From the NCBI GenBank assembly GCA_963746805.1, contig CAVVCQ010000005.1, positions 62,001 to 126,000 on the forward strand: 64,000 bases of DNA, given 5' to 3'. The DNA comes from DATHTC01 sp963746805. GTDB lineage: Bacteria > Actinomycetota > Thermoleophilia > Gaiellales > Gaiellaceae. This document shows positions 7,186 through 16,498 of the stretch, in pieces; the stretch's first letter is position 1, and every line of letters starts with the position of its first letter. Below the pieces are notes generated by a model. The model was not told the origin of the DNA. It saw only the letters and a program-made list of their open reading frames with translations, and searched no databases. The position numbers were made by a program, and so were the translations under genes.

Positions 7186-8511
7186 CTAATCGACCGCATC
7201 CAGCAGACGCGGACCGAACACAGGCCTCGATGCCGGTACCTCGTCGGCGGCATCGCCCTCGATGTCGCGCATGCCGGGGAGGAAGAGGGCGCCGAGCGTG
7301 AACACGCCGCCGATCACCGCCGCTCCCACGAGGGTCGTGCGCACACCAAAGACGGCTGCTGCGGGAGCGGTCAGTGCGAACGAGAGCGGCAGCAGGCCGA
7401 TCGAGATCATCCAGTCGAGGCTGGAGACGCGTCCGAGTAGTGACGCGGGCACGTGACGCTGTTTGATCGTCGCCCAGACGATCGTCCCGACGGTCTCCAG
7501 TGCGTTGAAAAGCAGGCACGCGACCATGAGTTGCCACGACGCCGTCGCAAGCCCGTATCCGGCGACAGCGAGGGTCGCAACGGTCCACGACATGTACATC
7601 ACGGTGACGTCTCGGCGGGGGTGTCCGCGCTGGCCCATGATGAGCGCCGCGCCGATAGCCCCGACGCCCCCCGATGCGAAGACGAGCCCGAGTTCTCGGG
7701 CTGACCCGCCGAGCTCGTTCTTCACGACGTAGGGCAGCAGGACCTCGGCCGGGCCCATGAACGCAAGGTAGGCGATCGCTGCGGATCCGAGCGTCCCCCA
7801 CAGCCAGACCCGGCTTCGCACGAACCGGAGGCCCTCCTTGATCGCCCCGATCGAGGAGTCGACGTGCTCCGAGCGGACGTGGGCGGGCGGGCGCATGAAC
7901 GCCACGGCCACCGCGGACGCGAGGAACGTCGCGGCGTCGAGCGCGAACGCGACGCCCGTGCCAACAGCGGCGACGAGGACGCCGCCGAGCGCCGGCCCGA
8001 TCAGGCGGAGCGTGATCGGCCGAACGAACTGGTCGAGCGCGTTCGCGGCGGCGAGCTGGTCGGGCGGGACGATGTCCGGTACGAGCGCCTCGAAAGCGGG
8101 TGCGAAGAATGCCGCACCGATGCCATAGAGGGCGACCAGGACGAGGAGGAGCCAGAACGTGAGTCCCCCAGTCAGGACGAGCGCGGCGAGCGCGCCGACT
8201 ACGACCGCGCGGCCGAGGTCAGACCAGAGGATGAGCGAGCGGCGATCGAGGCGGTCGCTGAGGACGCCCGCCGGCAGCAGGAACCCGATTGTGGGGATCG
8301 TCATGCCGATCCCGAGGATCGAGAGCGCGGCAGGGGCGTTCCACAGCTCGTAGGCCTGCCACGCCATCGCGATGAGGAAGATCCCGTCGCCGAGGAGAGA
8401 GATCGTCATCCCCGACCACAGGAGCCGGAAGTCGCGGCCCCGCAACGGGCCGATCAGGTTGATCCGGGAGAACCCGCCGGGACGGTCGAGCCCCTCGTGG
8501 CTATGTTGCAT
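7186..8511 (-). CDS. MFS transporter, DHA3-type exporter
   Basis: 441-residue permease with about 12 hydrophobic helices and the MFS loop 2-3 motif (GVLSDRLDRRSLI). The fold is that of the DHA3 drug/siderophore exporter group (EntS-like), in which two six-helix halves surround the pore. The ATG at 8511 overlaps the end of the GGDEF-EAL gene by 11 bases, so translation is coupled. The frame is open further upstream but reads Ser/Arg-rich shadow sequence, hence this start. In context it could export the product of the alpha-oxoamine synthase-like gene; substrate unproven. Confidence 0.85.
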   Translation of the reverse strand: MQHSHEGLDRPGGFSRINLIGPLRGRDFRLLWSGMTISLLGDGIFLIAMAWQAYELWNAPAALSILGIGMTIPTIGFLLPAGVLSDRLDRRSLILWSDLGRAVVVGALAALVLTGGLTFWLLLVLVALYGIGAAFFAPAFEALVPDIVPPDQLAAANALDQFVRPITLRLIGPALGGVLVAAVGTGVAFALDAATFLASAVAVAFMRPPAHVRSEHVDSSIGAIKEGLRFVRSRVWLWGTLGSAAIAYLAFMGPAEVLLPYVVKNELGGSARELGLVFASGGVGAIGAALIMGQRGHPRRDVTVMYMSWTVATLAVAGYGLATASWQLMVACLLFNALETVGTIVWATIKQRHVPASLLGRVSSLDWMISIGLLPLSFALTAPAAAVFGVRTTLVGAAVIGGVFTLGALFLPGMRDIEGDAADEVPASRPVFGPRLLDAVD

Positions 8512-11500
8512 GTCCGCCGACCGAGACCGAACTGTCGACGTCGTCGACGAGGTACTCCGACAGCGCCTCGTAGGGCATCGGTTTGGCGAACAGGAATCCC
8601 TGGCCGAGCTCGCACCCGAGCGCGCGCAGCGAGACGATCTGCTCGGGGAGCTCGATCCCTTCGGCAACGACGTGGAGGTTGAGGCTCCTGCCGAGCCCGA
8701 CGATCGCTGCGGCCAGCCCGGAGTCCTCGTGATCAGGGCGGAGGAAGGACCGATCCATCTTGAGGATGTCGATCGGGAACCGGCTGAGGTACGAGAGGGA
8801 CGAGTAGCCGGTGCCGAAGTCGTCCATCGCCAGCAGGATCCCGAGCGCCTTCAGGTCCTCGAGCCGGGCGACGGCCAGTTCCGTGTCCACCATCGTCACG
8901 GACTCGGTGATCTCGAGCACGAGTGAAGACGGCGGCAGGCCGCTGGACTCGAGCGCCTCGGCCACGTCGGCGACAACGGTCTCGGACTGCAGCTGCTTGA
9001 CCGACAGGTTGACGCTCACGGTGAGCGGCGGCGTTCGCGGGAAGCGCTCGTGCAGGAGCACCGCCTCGCGGCAGGCCTCTCGCAGCACCCAGCGTCCGAT
9101 CGGCACGATCAGCCCGGTCTCCTCCGCCAGGGGGATGAAGTTGAGCGGCGGGATCAGCCCCTTCGTGGGGTGCTGCCACCGGAGCAGGGCTTCGACTCCG
9201 TAGTCGGACGGGCCGTCCAGACGCACGACCGGCTGGTAGTGGATCACGAGCTGCTCGAGTTCGAGCGCACGCTGCAGCTCGGCCTGGAGCTCGAGCCGCT
9301 CCACTACCTGCTCGTGCATCTCCGGCTCGAACAGCCGGTAGCTGCCCTTGTTGTCGCGCTTCGCCATGTACATGGCGACGTCGGCGTTGCGCAGGAGCTC
9401 CTCGGCATCAGCCAAGCCGAGCCCGTCGCCGGCGAGGCAGATGCCGACGCTTGCGCGTGGGTAGACCTTCTTGCCGTCGACCTCGAACGACGAGTGCAGC
9501 GTCGTGAGCACGCGCGCGGCGACGACGGCCGCCTCGCTCGAGTCGTCGACACCGTCGAGGAGCACGGCGAACTCGTCGCCACCGAAGCGCGCGACGGTGT
9601 CGGCCGGGCGAACCGCCGTCTGCAGGCGTCGGCCGACCTCCCGGAGGACGGTGTCGCCTGCGGCGTGGCCGAGGCTGTCGTTGATGGTCTTGAAGTCGTC
9701 GAGGTCGATGAACATCACGCCGATCCCCGGCCCGCCCCTCCTCGACCTGAGCATCGAGTGCTGGACGCGGTCGGCGAACAGCGCGCGGTTCGCGAGCTCG
9801 GTGACGGGATCGTGGAACGCCTGGTGCGCGAGCTGCTCCTCGAATTCCTTCCGCTCGCTGACGTCGCGGCCGTTGAGGACGATGCCGCGCACATGCTCGT
9901 CCTGCAGGAGGTCGGTGTACTGCACCTCGAACTGCAGCCAGGTCCCGTCGCGGTGCTTGAGCCGGCACTCGATGACGTGCGTCTCGGAGCCTCCTCCGAC
10001 GTACGACTCGCCCACGCCGGCGAGGATCTGCATCAGTCGCGGCTGGTCGGACGGGGCGAGCAGCCGCGCAAACTCCGTGCCCTCGAGCTCGTCGACGCGG
10101 TAGCCGAGCACGCGCGCGATCGACGGGCTCTGGTAGGTCACCGTCCCGTGTGCGTCGAGCACCGTGATGAGGTCGCTCGAGTGCGCCACGAGTGAGCGGA
10201 AACGCGTCTCGCTGCGCCGCCGGTGGAGGTCTTCCGTGAGGGAAGCACCCTCGACCGCCAGGGACACCTGCGAGGCGAGTGCCGCGAGCGAGTCGACCTG
10301 CTCGCGCGGGAGGCGAGCATCGGACGAGAGCAGGAGAAGCCCGAGCGAGGCATCGCGGACGAAGAGCGGCAACAGGAGCGCGAACCTCCCCTCGAGTCCA
10401 AGCTCGGTCCGCACCACCTCGGGAAGCGCTTCGAGCGGAACGTGTTCGGTGACGACAGGGAGCTGACGGAGCCAGCGGTGCGACTGCCGCGATAGCTGCC
10501 GTTCGCTCCCGTTCGAGGCGGCCGCGACGACCGCACCCTCGTCCTTGAGGAGGAGCACGTGAACGGTTGCGGGCTGTTCGATGAGGGTCTCGACCGCCGA
10601 CACTGCGGCGGCGCTCACCTGGTCGCCGCCGGCTGCGGCGACGAGATCGACGCCGGCGCGTCGGAGTGCGAGCTCGCGCGTTGCGGTTCGTTCCTCCTGG
10701 CGGACGAGGCCCGCCATGCGGCTGACTACCAGGAGGAACAGCGCCGCGGAGGCGGCGATGAGGACGAGGATGTCGGTGTCGCCCCACGATTGCCAGGCTC
10801 TGATTCCGGGCGCGATCAGACAGGCGCTCGCGAGCAGGGAGAGCCGTAGCGGGGTGAGTCGCGTCCGCGTGTCGATAGCGGGCTCCTCGAGCGTCCGCAT
10901 CGATGGATGGAGCGCCGCCGCCCCCCAGAGGAGGTAGTACGAGATCCAGCCGACGTCGTAGATCAGCTGGTGGTTGTATGCGTCGGTGAGCAGCGCGTAG
11001 GTGTACGCCGAGTCGACGGTGAGCAGGCACAGGATGCTCCCGAGGAGGAGGTAGAACGCAGGCGCACGCTTGCCGGTGTCGACGGCAAGCCGCATTGCGG
11101 CTGCGAGGAGCAGAAGGTCCCCGAGCGGGTAGGCGGTGGAAACGACCTTCTCGAGCGTCGTCAGGCCCGAGAGGTGGATGTTCGGCGCGACGAGGAACAC
11201 CCAGGAGATCAGCGCGATCCCGAGGGTCAGGATCAGCGAGTCGATCACGGCGGCCTTGTCGCGCTGCGGGTTGCGCCGTCTCACGAGCACGAGCAGCCCG
11301 GCGACCAAAGCCGGATAGACGGTCAGGTAGACGGCGTCGCCGAAGGACGGGAACTCGACCTCGACGCCGAACAGCTTCGGGTAGCTGTAGGTGTAGATGT
11401 CGCCGGCGAAGAACAGGAACTGCCCGACGACGAAGAGGATCCAGGCCAACCGCGCCTGCGGTCGGTGGAGCACGATCCCGGCAGCGATCGCGACCGCCGA

Positions 11501-11641
11501 CGAGAGCCCGAGCAGGTTGATGATCGGGCCGCTCCCGACGAGCGGCGGCAGCCAGAGGTAGCAGGCTGTGAGGAGGCCGCCGACGGCGAGATAGGCGATC
11601 CAGACGCGTGACTGCCAGTCGATGCGGCCGGTCGGGTTCAC
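8501..11641 (-). CDS. Membrane GAF-PAS-GGDEF-EAL protein (c-di-GMP synthesis/breakdown)
   Basis: 1046 residues. The first about 330 form eight to ten membrane helices. A GAF-like domain follows (about 340-480), then a PAS domain (about 490-615), a GGDEF diguanylate cyclase domain with the motif GGDEF at 687-691, and an EAL phosphodiesterase domain (EAL at 817-819, with DDFGTGYSSL, KMDRSF and VAEGIE). Both catalytic signatures look intact, so it may make and degrade cyclic di-GMP under a membrane signal. The GTG start overlaps the stop of the preceding gene (GTGA). Which activity dominates cannot be seen. Confidence 0.92.
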   Translation of the reverse strand: MNPTGRIDWQSRVWIAYLAVGGLLTACYLWLPPLVGSGPIINLLGLSSAVAIAAGIVLHRPQARLAWILFVVGQFLFFAGDIYTYSYPKLFGVEVEFPSFGDAVYLTVYPALVAGLLVLVRRRNPQRDKAAVIDSLILTLGIALISWVFLVAPNIHLSGLTTLEKVVSTAYPLGDLLLLAAAMRLAVDTGKRAPAFYLLLGSILCLLTVDSAYTYALLTDAYNHQLIYDVGWISYYLLWGAAALHPSMRTLEEPAIDTRTRLTPLRLSLLASACLIAPGIRAWQSWGDTDILVLIAASAALFLLVVSRMAGLVRQEERTATRELALRRAGVDLVAAAGGDQVSAAAVSAVETLIEQPATVHVLLLKDEGAVVAAASNGSERQLSRQSHRWLRQLPVVTEHVPLEALPEVVRTELGLEGRFALLLPLFVRDASLGLLLLSSDARLPREQVDSLAALASQVSLAVEGASLTEDLHRRRSETRFRSLVAHSSDLITVLDAHGTVTYQSPSIARVLGYRVDELEGTEFARLLAPSDQPRLMQILAGVGESYVGGGSETHVIECRLKHRDGTWLQFEVQYTDLLQDEHVRGIVLNGRDVSERKEFEEQLAHQAFHDPVTELANRALFADRVQHSMLRSRRGGPGIGVMFIDLDDFKTINDSLGHAAGDTVLREVGRRLQTAVRPADTVARFGGDEFAVLLDGVDDSSEAAVVAARVLTTLHSSFEVDGKKVYPRASVGICLAGDGLGLADAEELLRNADVAMYMAKRDNKGSYRLFEPEMHEQVVERLELQAELQRALELEQLVIHYQPVVRLDGPSDYGVEALLRWQHPTKGLIPPLNFIPLAEETGLIVPIGRWVLREACREAVLLHERFPRTPPLTVSVNLSVKQLQSETVVADVAEALESSGLPPSSLVLEITESVTMVDTELAVARLEDLKALGILLAMDDFGTGYSSLSYLSRFPIDILKMDRSFLRPDHEDSGLAAAIVGLGRSLNLHVVAEGIELPEQIVSLRALGCELGQGFLFAKPMPYEALSEYLVDDVDSSVSVGGHAT

Positions 11642-12969
11642 GCCGCGTACTCGTGCTGTCCGGCGGGCCGCAGGTCGAACGCGTTGGCGAGCTTGCCGAT
11701 CACCTCGACGAGCTGCTCGATCTCGGCCTGCGAGTTCGCCGCGGTCACCTGGATCCGGAAGCCGACCTCGCTCTTCGGTACGAGCGGGTACGCCGCGAGC
11801 GTGACGTAGATGCCGTGATCGAAGAGGAAGCGCCCGGCGGCGTCGATGTCCTCGTGCCGGTCCAGCGGCACTTCGATGATCGGGAAGCCGGAGCGGTTCG
11901 GGGTGTGGATCCCGAGCTTGTCGAGCGTCTGGAGGATCTGGTCCGTCTTCCGCCAGAGGTCGGCACGGATCGCGTCGCCGCGGGCCTCGTTGACGTCGAA
12001 GCCGGCGAGCACGGTGGCGAGTGACGCGGTCGGCGACGGGCCGGAGTACAGGTAGGGCGGCGCCGCGGTCTTCAGCAGCTCCTTGAGCTCTGTCGGGCAG
12101 GCGACGAACGCTGCGAGCGACGAGTAGGACTTCGAGAAGCCGGCCACGAGGATGATGCCGTCGTAGGACTCGTCGCAGTAGCGGATGACGCTGTTGCCGC
12201 GGAGTCCGTAGGGGCTCGAGTCGGACGCGCGCTCGCCGATCACGCCGAACCCGTGCGCGTCGTCCACGTACAGGAGTGCGTCGTAGCGGCGCGCGAGGCG
12301 GGCGAACTCGCGGATGTCGGGCGCGTTTCCGGTCATGCTGTTCACGCCGTCCATGCAGATCAGGCGCGTGCTCGAGCGGTCGCGCCGGAGGTGCTCCTCG
12401 AGGTCGTCCGGGTCCTCGAACCGGAACCGCTTGACCGTCGCTCCGCGGGCGGCGGCGAACTGGCAACCGTCGTAGATCGTCTTGTGCGCTCGGTTGTCGA
12501 CGAAGATCGTGCCGTCCCCGGCCAGCACCGGGATCACGGAGAGGTGGATCAGCGTGATCGTCGGGATCACCAGCGTGTCCTCGCACCCGAGCAGCTCCGT
12601 CAGACGCTCCTCGATCTGGGGGTACAGGGCCGGGCTCCCGAGCATGCGCGACCAGCTCGGATGCGTGCCCCAGCGCTCGAGGTAGTCCGGAACGGCCGCG
12701 ATGATCTCCCGGTCGAGGTCGAAGCCGAGGTAGTTGCACGAGGCGAAGTCGGCGAGCCATTGGTCGCCGATCCGGATCATCCGGCCGTCGATCTCGTCGA
12801 TCACGGCGTCGGTCATCGGGTTGGAACGCTCGAGTTCGGCCAGATCGCTGCAGGCCGCAAGCCAGCGGTCGATCCACCGCGGCGACGCGGTGGGAAACCG
12901 GGGCACGTTAAAACGGTGGCCGCTCATGCGCGCAGGTATCGGAGCCACGGCGTCGGAACTTGAGCCCAT
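11638..12969 (-). CDS. Alpha-oxoamine synthase-like PLP enzyme (aminotransferase class I/II fold)
   Basis: 443 residues. PLP-dependent fold type I enzyme of the group that condenses an amino acid with an acyl-CoA (KBL, BioF, HemA, serine palmitoyltransferase, CqsA). Seen: NYLGFDLD, the PLP-stacking region near RAHKTIYDG, DDAHGFG, and the Schiff-base lysine K280 in AGFSKSYSS. It is longer than typical KBL or BioF (about 390-400), mainly by an N-terminal extension. A Met 14 residues in is an alternative start. First gene of the operon with the GGDEF-EAL protein and the MFS exporter. The actual product could be an acyl-amino ketone, a sphingoid base or a biotin-type precursor; not decidable here. 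Confidence 0.75.
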   Translation of the reverse strand: MGSSSDAVAPIPARMSGHRFNVPRFPTASPRWIDRWLAACSDLAELERSNPMTDAVIDEIDGRMIRIGDQWLADFASCNYLGFDLDREIIAAVPDYLERWGTHPSWSRMLGSPALYPQIEERLTELLGCEDTLVIPTITLIHLSVIPVLAGDGTIFVDNRAHKTIYDGCQFAAARGATVKRFRFEDPDDLEEHLRRDRSSTRLICMDGVNSMTGNAPDIREFARLARRYDALLYVDDAHGFGVIGERASDSSPYGLRGNSVIRYCDESYDGIILVAGFSKSYSSLAAFVACPTELKELLKTAAPPYLYSGPSPTASLATVLAGFDVNEARGDAIRADLWRKTDQILQTLDKLGIHTPNRSGFPIIEVPLDRHEDIDAAGRFLFDHGIYVTLAAYPLVPKSEVGFRIQVTAANSQAEIEQLVEVIGKLANAFDLRPAGQHEYAA

Positions 12970-12981
12970 TCTGGGGCACCA

Positions 12982-13019
12982 ACGAAATGGGACTTAGCGG
13001 CCGAAAGTGCCCATTTCGT
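12982..13019. repeat. 10-bp inverted repeat near the tRNA end of the island
   Basis: Perfect arms 12982-12991 and 13010-13019 around an 18-base spacer, 67 bases inside the tRNA-Val gene end. Could be a terminator, an operator for the leftward operon, or a recombinase arm site. Confidence 0.4.
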
Positions 13020-13060
13020 ACCCACCGGCCGCACCGTGTTTTCCGCCCAGAAACCGAAAA

Positions 13061-13076
13061 CCCCGCATTAGCGGGG
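13061..13076 (-). terminator. Terminator downstream of tRNA-Val
   Basis: 6-bp stem CCCCGC/GCGGGG with a four-base loop; on the minus strand it is followed by a GTTTTC run. It lies 10 bases beyond the tRNA 3' end. Confidence 0.75.
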
Positions 13077-13086
13077 CTTTCGTGAG

Positions 13087-13159
13087 TGGGCGGTACTGGG
13101 CTCGAACCAGTGACCCCCAGCTTGTCGAGCTGGTGCTCTCCCAACTGAGCTAACCGCCC
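13087..13159 (-). tRNA. tRNA-Val(GAC)
   Basis: 73-base cloverleaf on the minus strand. The acceptor stem pairs GGGCGGT (5') with ACCGCCC plus discriminator A. The anticodon stem CCAGC/GCTGG holds loop TCGACAA, giving anticodon GAC (Val). The T arm carries GGTTCGAGCC. CCA is not encoded. Its 3' half is duplicated at 5392-5434. Confidence 0.96.
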
Positions 13160-13171
13160 TTGGGGCGTCCA

Positions 13172-13177
13172 AGTGTA
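13172..13177 (-). promoter_or_regulatory. -10 box of tRNA-Val
   Basis: TACACT on the minus strand, 12 bases before the tRNA 5' end, consistent with a start of transcription a few bases upstream of the mature end. Confidence 0.5.
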
Positions 13178-13185
13178 GCCGCCGC

Positions 13186-13680
13186 TCAGCGCAGGTGCAT
13201 GAGCGGCATCGGGTCGACGGGCCTGCCGTTCACCCGCAGCTCGAAATGGAGATGCGTGCCCGTGCACGAGCCGGTGCAGCCCGCGAGGCCGAGGAGCTGG
13301 CCCGCCTCCACGCGCTCGCCCGGGCTTACGTCGACGCGCGACAGGTGCGCGTAGAGATTCTCCTGGCCGCCGCCGAGATCGACCGTGACGACGTTCCCGT
13401 AGCCCTCGTAGCCGGTCAGGTAGCCGGTCGCGGTCACGAGCCCTCCCGCGGCCGCCGCCACCTTCAGGTCGCGGAGGATCCCGATGTCGAGGCCCGCGTG
13501 GAGCCGCCCCCAGCGCAGCCCGTAGCCGTCGGTGAGCGTGCCGATCGCCGGCGTGCCGAGGACGAGCACGTCGCCCTGGTGCTCGAGGTACGGGCCGATC
13601 GGACCGTCGGGAACGGCACCCGCGACGGGCGGGAGCGCGAGGCAGCCGAAGGCCAGCAAAACGGAAAGGAGCCGCAGCAC
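13186..13680 (-). CDS. M23 family metallopeptidase (LytM/lysostaphin fold)
   Basis: 164-residue secreted peptidase-like protein with a short signal segment (1-22, ending AGA). The zinc site is complete: His and Asp in GRLHAGLDIG and the HxH of THLHFELR. The protein is essentially a bare catalytic domain, without LysM or coiled-coil partners, so it may cut peptidoglycan cross-bridges or act as an amidase activator. GTG start with a TAGGCT -10 box 10 bases upstream (likely leaderless). Single gene next to tRNA-Val. Confidence 0.9.
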   Translation of the reverse strand: MLRLLSVLLAFGCLALPPVAGAVPDGPIGPYLEHQGDVLVLGTPAIGTLTDGYGLRWGRLHAGLDIGILRDLKVAAAAGGLVTATGYLTGYEGYGNVVTVDLGGGQENLYAHLSRVDVSPGERVEAGQLLGLAGCTGSCTGTHLHFELRVNGRPVDPMPLMHLR

Positions 13681-13690
13681 GAAGCGCGGG

Positions 13691-13696
13691 AGCCTA
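13691..13696 (-). promoter_or_regulatory. -10 box of M23 peptidase gene
   Basis: TAGGCT on the minus strand, 10 bases before the GTG start; implies little or no 5' leader. Confidence 0.5.
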
Positions 13697-13727
13697 GCGA
13701 ATACTGGCGCGTGCAGGGAAATCCCCG

Positions 13728-13733
13728 TAGCAT
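13728..13733 (+). promoter_or_regulatory. -10 box of the secreted repeat protein gene
   Basis: TAGCAT, 9 bases before the GTG start at 13743; leaderless arrangement. Confidence 0.5.
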
Positions 13734-13742
13734 CGGCGGCGC

Positions 13743-16498
13743 GTGACCAGACCGACGACCTCGAGACGTTCGAGGGTCGCGGTGTGGATTGCGGCTCCCA
13801 TCGCCGTCCTTGCCCTCGCCGGCGCGACGATCGCCGTGGCTGCGCGTGTGCAGACGACGCCGCTCCCGCTCGACGTGAACCACATCACGATCTGCCACGC
13901 GACGGGCAACGGCGAGTGGCACCAGATCTCGCCGGACGACGACAGCATCGTCCGCGAGAACGGCCATGCCGGTCACCCGCAGGACATCATTCCGCCCTTC
14001 ACCGTACGACGGATAAGGGCGAGACGAAGAGGTTCCCGGGCCTGAACTGGGACGACGCCGGGCGGGCGATCTACGACGCCGGGCCGGACAAGCCGGCCTG
14101 CGTCGCTCCCGACCTCCAGTCCCGCCGGAGCCGGAACCGCAGTTTCCGATCGGCGTCTTCGTGAAGTGCATCGACCGCGTCGGGCGACACGTTCTCGGCC
14201 ACGTTCGGCTACGAGAGCGGGAACCCGAAGCCGGTGACGATCCCGATCGAGTCGGGACGAACGAGGTCGTACCGGGCCCCGACCGCGGCCAGCCGACGAC
14301 CTTCCAGGCCGGCAACGTCGCCGCCGCCTTCACGGTCTCCGGACATCCCGAGCGGGGACACCGTCACGTTGGACGGTCACGCACGGCGGCGACGCACTCC
14401 GACACGGCAACTGCGCCTTCGAGACGCTCTGCACGCCCGAGGTGGAGCCGCCGAAGATCGAGGTCACGCTCTCGGCCTGCGTCGTGCCCGGGACCACGAC
14501 CTACACGGCGATCTTCGCCTCCGACAACAAGAGCGAGGTCAAGGTCAGCGTGCCGCACGGGACGGCGAACCGGGTGGAGCCGGCTTCCTTCGACGGCGAC
14601 CCAGGACATCGTCTTCCTCCCGGGTGTGAACCCGAACGCCCTGACCATCAACGGGATTCCGAACGGGACGACGGTCACGTGGTCCCTGACCACCGGCGTC
14701 GGCACGCGGTCCGCGAGCGCGGGCCCGGGTTCCCCCACGTGCTCCGGGGGAAGGACCGCACCCCGACCCCGGGCCGGTACAGAAGCCGATCTTCGTCGAA
14801 CCGACGTGCGTCGTCCGCGGCGCGACGACCTACGAGGCGCGGTTCTCGTACGACAGCGAGAACACCGCGCCGGTCACGATTCCGCTCGGCGACGACAACC
14901 ACCTGAGCCCGCCGCCGGAGGGCCGCGGGCCACCGACGGTCTTCGAGCCCGACGGGGGCGCGTTCGCGGTCACCGACATCCCGAACGGGACGTTCCTCGT
15001 CTGGCTCGTCACTTCCGGTGGCACGACCGAGCAGGCCCAGATCGGGGCCGACTTCGCGACGACGTGCACGGGCCCGGCACCGCCCGACCCGCCCGATCCC
15101 ACCGACCCGCCGATCCCGCCCGACCCGCCGGACCCCGCCGGCGAGCCGATCGGCGTCTTCGTCGACTGCGTCGAGGACAACGGCACCACCTACGACGTCG
15201 TCTTCGGCTACCAGAACCAGAACGAGGATGCGGTCCGCATTCCGGCCGGCGCCGCGAACGCATTCCGACCCACGCCGCCGGCCGACCGCGGCCAGGTGAC
15301 CGAGTTCCTGCCGGGCAACGTCCAGCGGGCATTCACCGTCGAGGGCGTCGGCCGCGGCACGGAGCTGACGTGGGCGGTCACGTACGCGGGCGAGACGCGC
15401 ACGGCGACGACCAGCCCGCTCTACGCGACCCAGTGCACGGACGACCCGGAGGCGCCCGAGCCGATCGGCATGTTCGCTTGCATCCAGGACCGCGGGTCGA
15501 CGTTCGACGTCCAGTTCGGCTACGAGAACGACAACCCGGTCGCGGTGTCGCTGCCGATCGGCGTCCGGAACCACGTCGACCCGGGTGGGCCGAATCGCGG
15601 CCAGCCGATCATCTTCGTGCCGGGCAGGGAGGCGAGCGCCTTCACCGTCCGCGGCGTCCCGAAGACCGGCTTCGTCTCGTGGACGCTCTCGTACCGCGGC
15701 CTGCGCAGCGTCATCGTCACCGAGGCGTACCCGGTCGCCTGCGGCGGCGCCGAGCCGGACCGTTCGGTGCGGCCGTTCGCCCTCTGCGTCCGACGGACCG
15801 GCGACACGTACATCGCCGTCTTCGGCTACACGAACCTCAACCGCGAGGACGTGATCGTGCCGGTCGGGCCACGGAACCGTGTCAGCCCCGGGCCCGCCGA
15901 CCAGGGCCAGCCGACGACGTTCCGCGGCGGGAACGCGTACGCGACCTTCGCCGTACGCGACGTCCCCGTGGGCCGGACGGTCACGTGGAGCGTCACGACG
16001 TTCGGCGACGTCCACACCGCCTCCGCGACCGTCGAGGGGCGAGAGTGCGTCCGCACGCCGGTCGACGACCCGGTGGACGTGGCGATCACGAAGGTCGGGC
16101 GTCCCGCCTCCGTCGCCACGGGCCAGCGCGTCGACTACACGCTCGTCGTGCGCAACGTCGGGAACACCACCGCGTACGCGGTAACCGTCAACGACGTGCC
16201 GGTCGACCAGCGCGTCCAGCTCATCTCCGCGGCCACGTCACGTGGCCGGTGCGGATTCCGCGACCGGGACGGCCCGGGGCAGCTCGTCACCTGCTTCCTG
16301 GGCGACCTCGCGCCAGGCGACTCGGCCACGATCTCGATCGGCGGACGCGCCGTGGCGGAGGGAATCGCCCGCAACCGCGCACTCGTCCTCTCGCTGCCGC
16401 TCGACTCGGGCGCCAACAACAGCGCCGCCTCGTCGGTGCGCATCACGCCGGCGTCGGGCGTCGCGGGCGTCGGAGTCCGGCCGCCGTTCACCGGGTGA
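13743..16498 (+). CDS. Secreted repeat protein with C-terminal DUF11 domain (frame breaks in first kilobase)
   Basis: Signal or anchor helix at residues about 13-33, then a cysteine/histidine-containing segment starting HITICHATGNG. Six tandem domains of about 100 residues follow, each beginning with a Cys near a Thr-Tyr/Phe pair, then GYxNxN, a V-x-I/V-P-I/V-G strand, GQPTxF and TxTW; they start near 14150, 14460, 14800, 15160, 15470 and 15775. A Pro/Asp-rich linker separates domains 3 and 4. The C-terminal 140 residues (from about 16076) are a DUF11 Ig-like domain (YTLVVRNVGNT). No LPXTG motif. At least seven one-base frame changes occur between about 14005 and 14780; downstream the frame is clean. 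Likely an extracellular stalk or adhesin; coupled to the next L,D-transpeptidase. Confidence 0.7.

Noticed and set aside
12908..13267. Protein-like frame across tRNA-Val (reads ...DKLGVTGSSPVPP...)
   Set aside because: This peptide is the usual translation of a tRNA gene, not a real protein.
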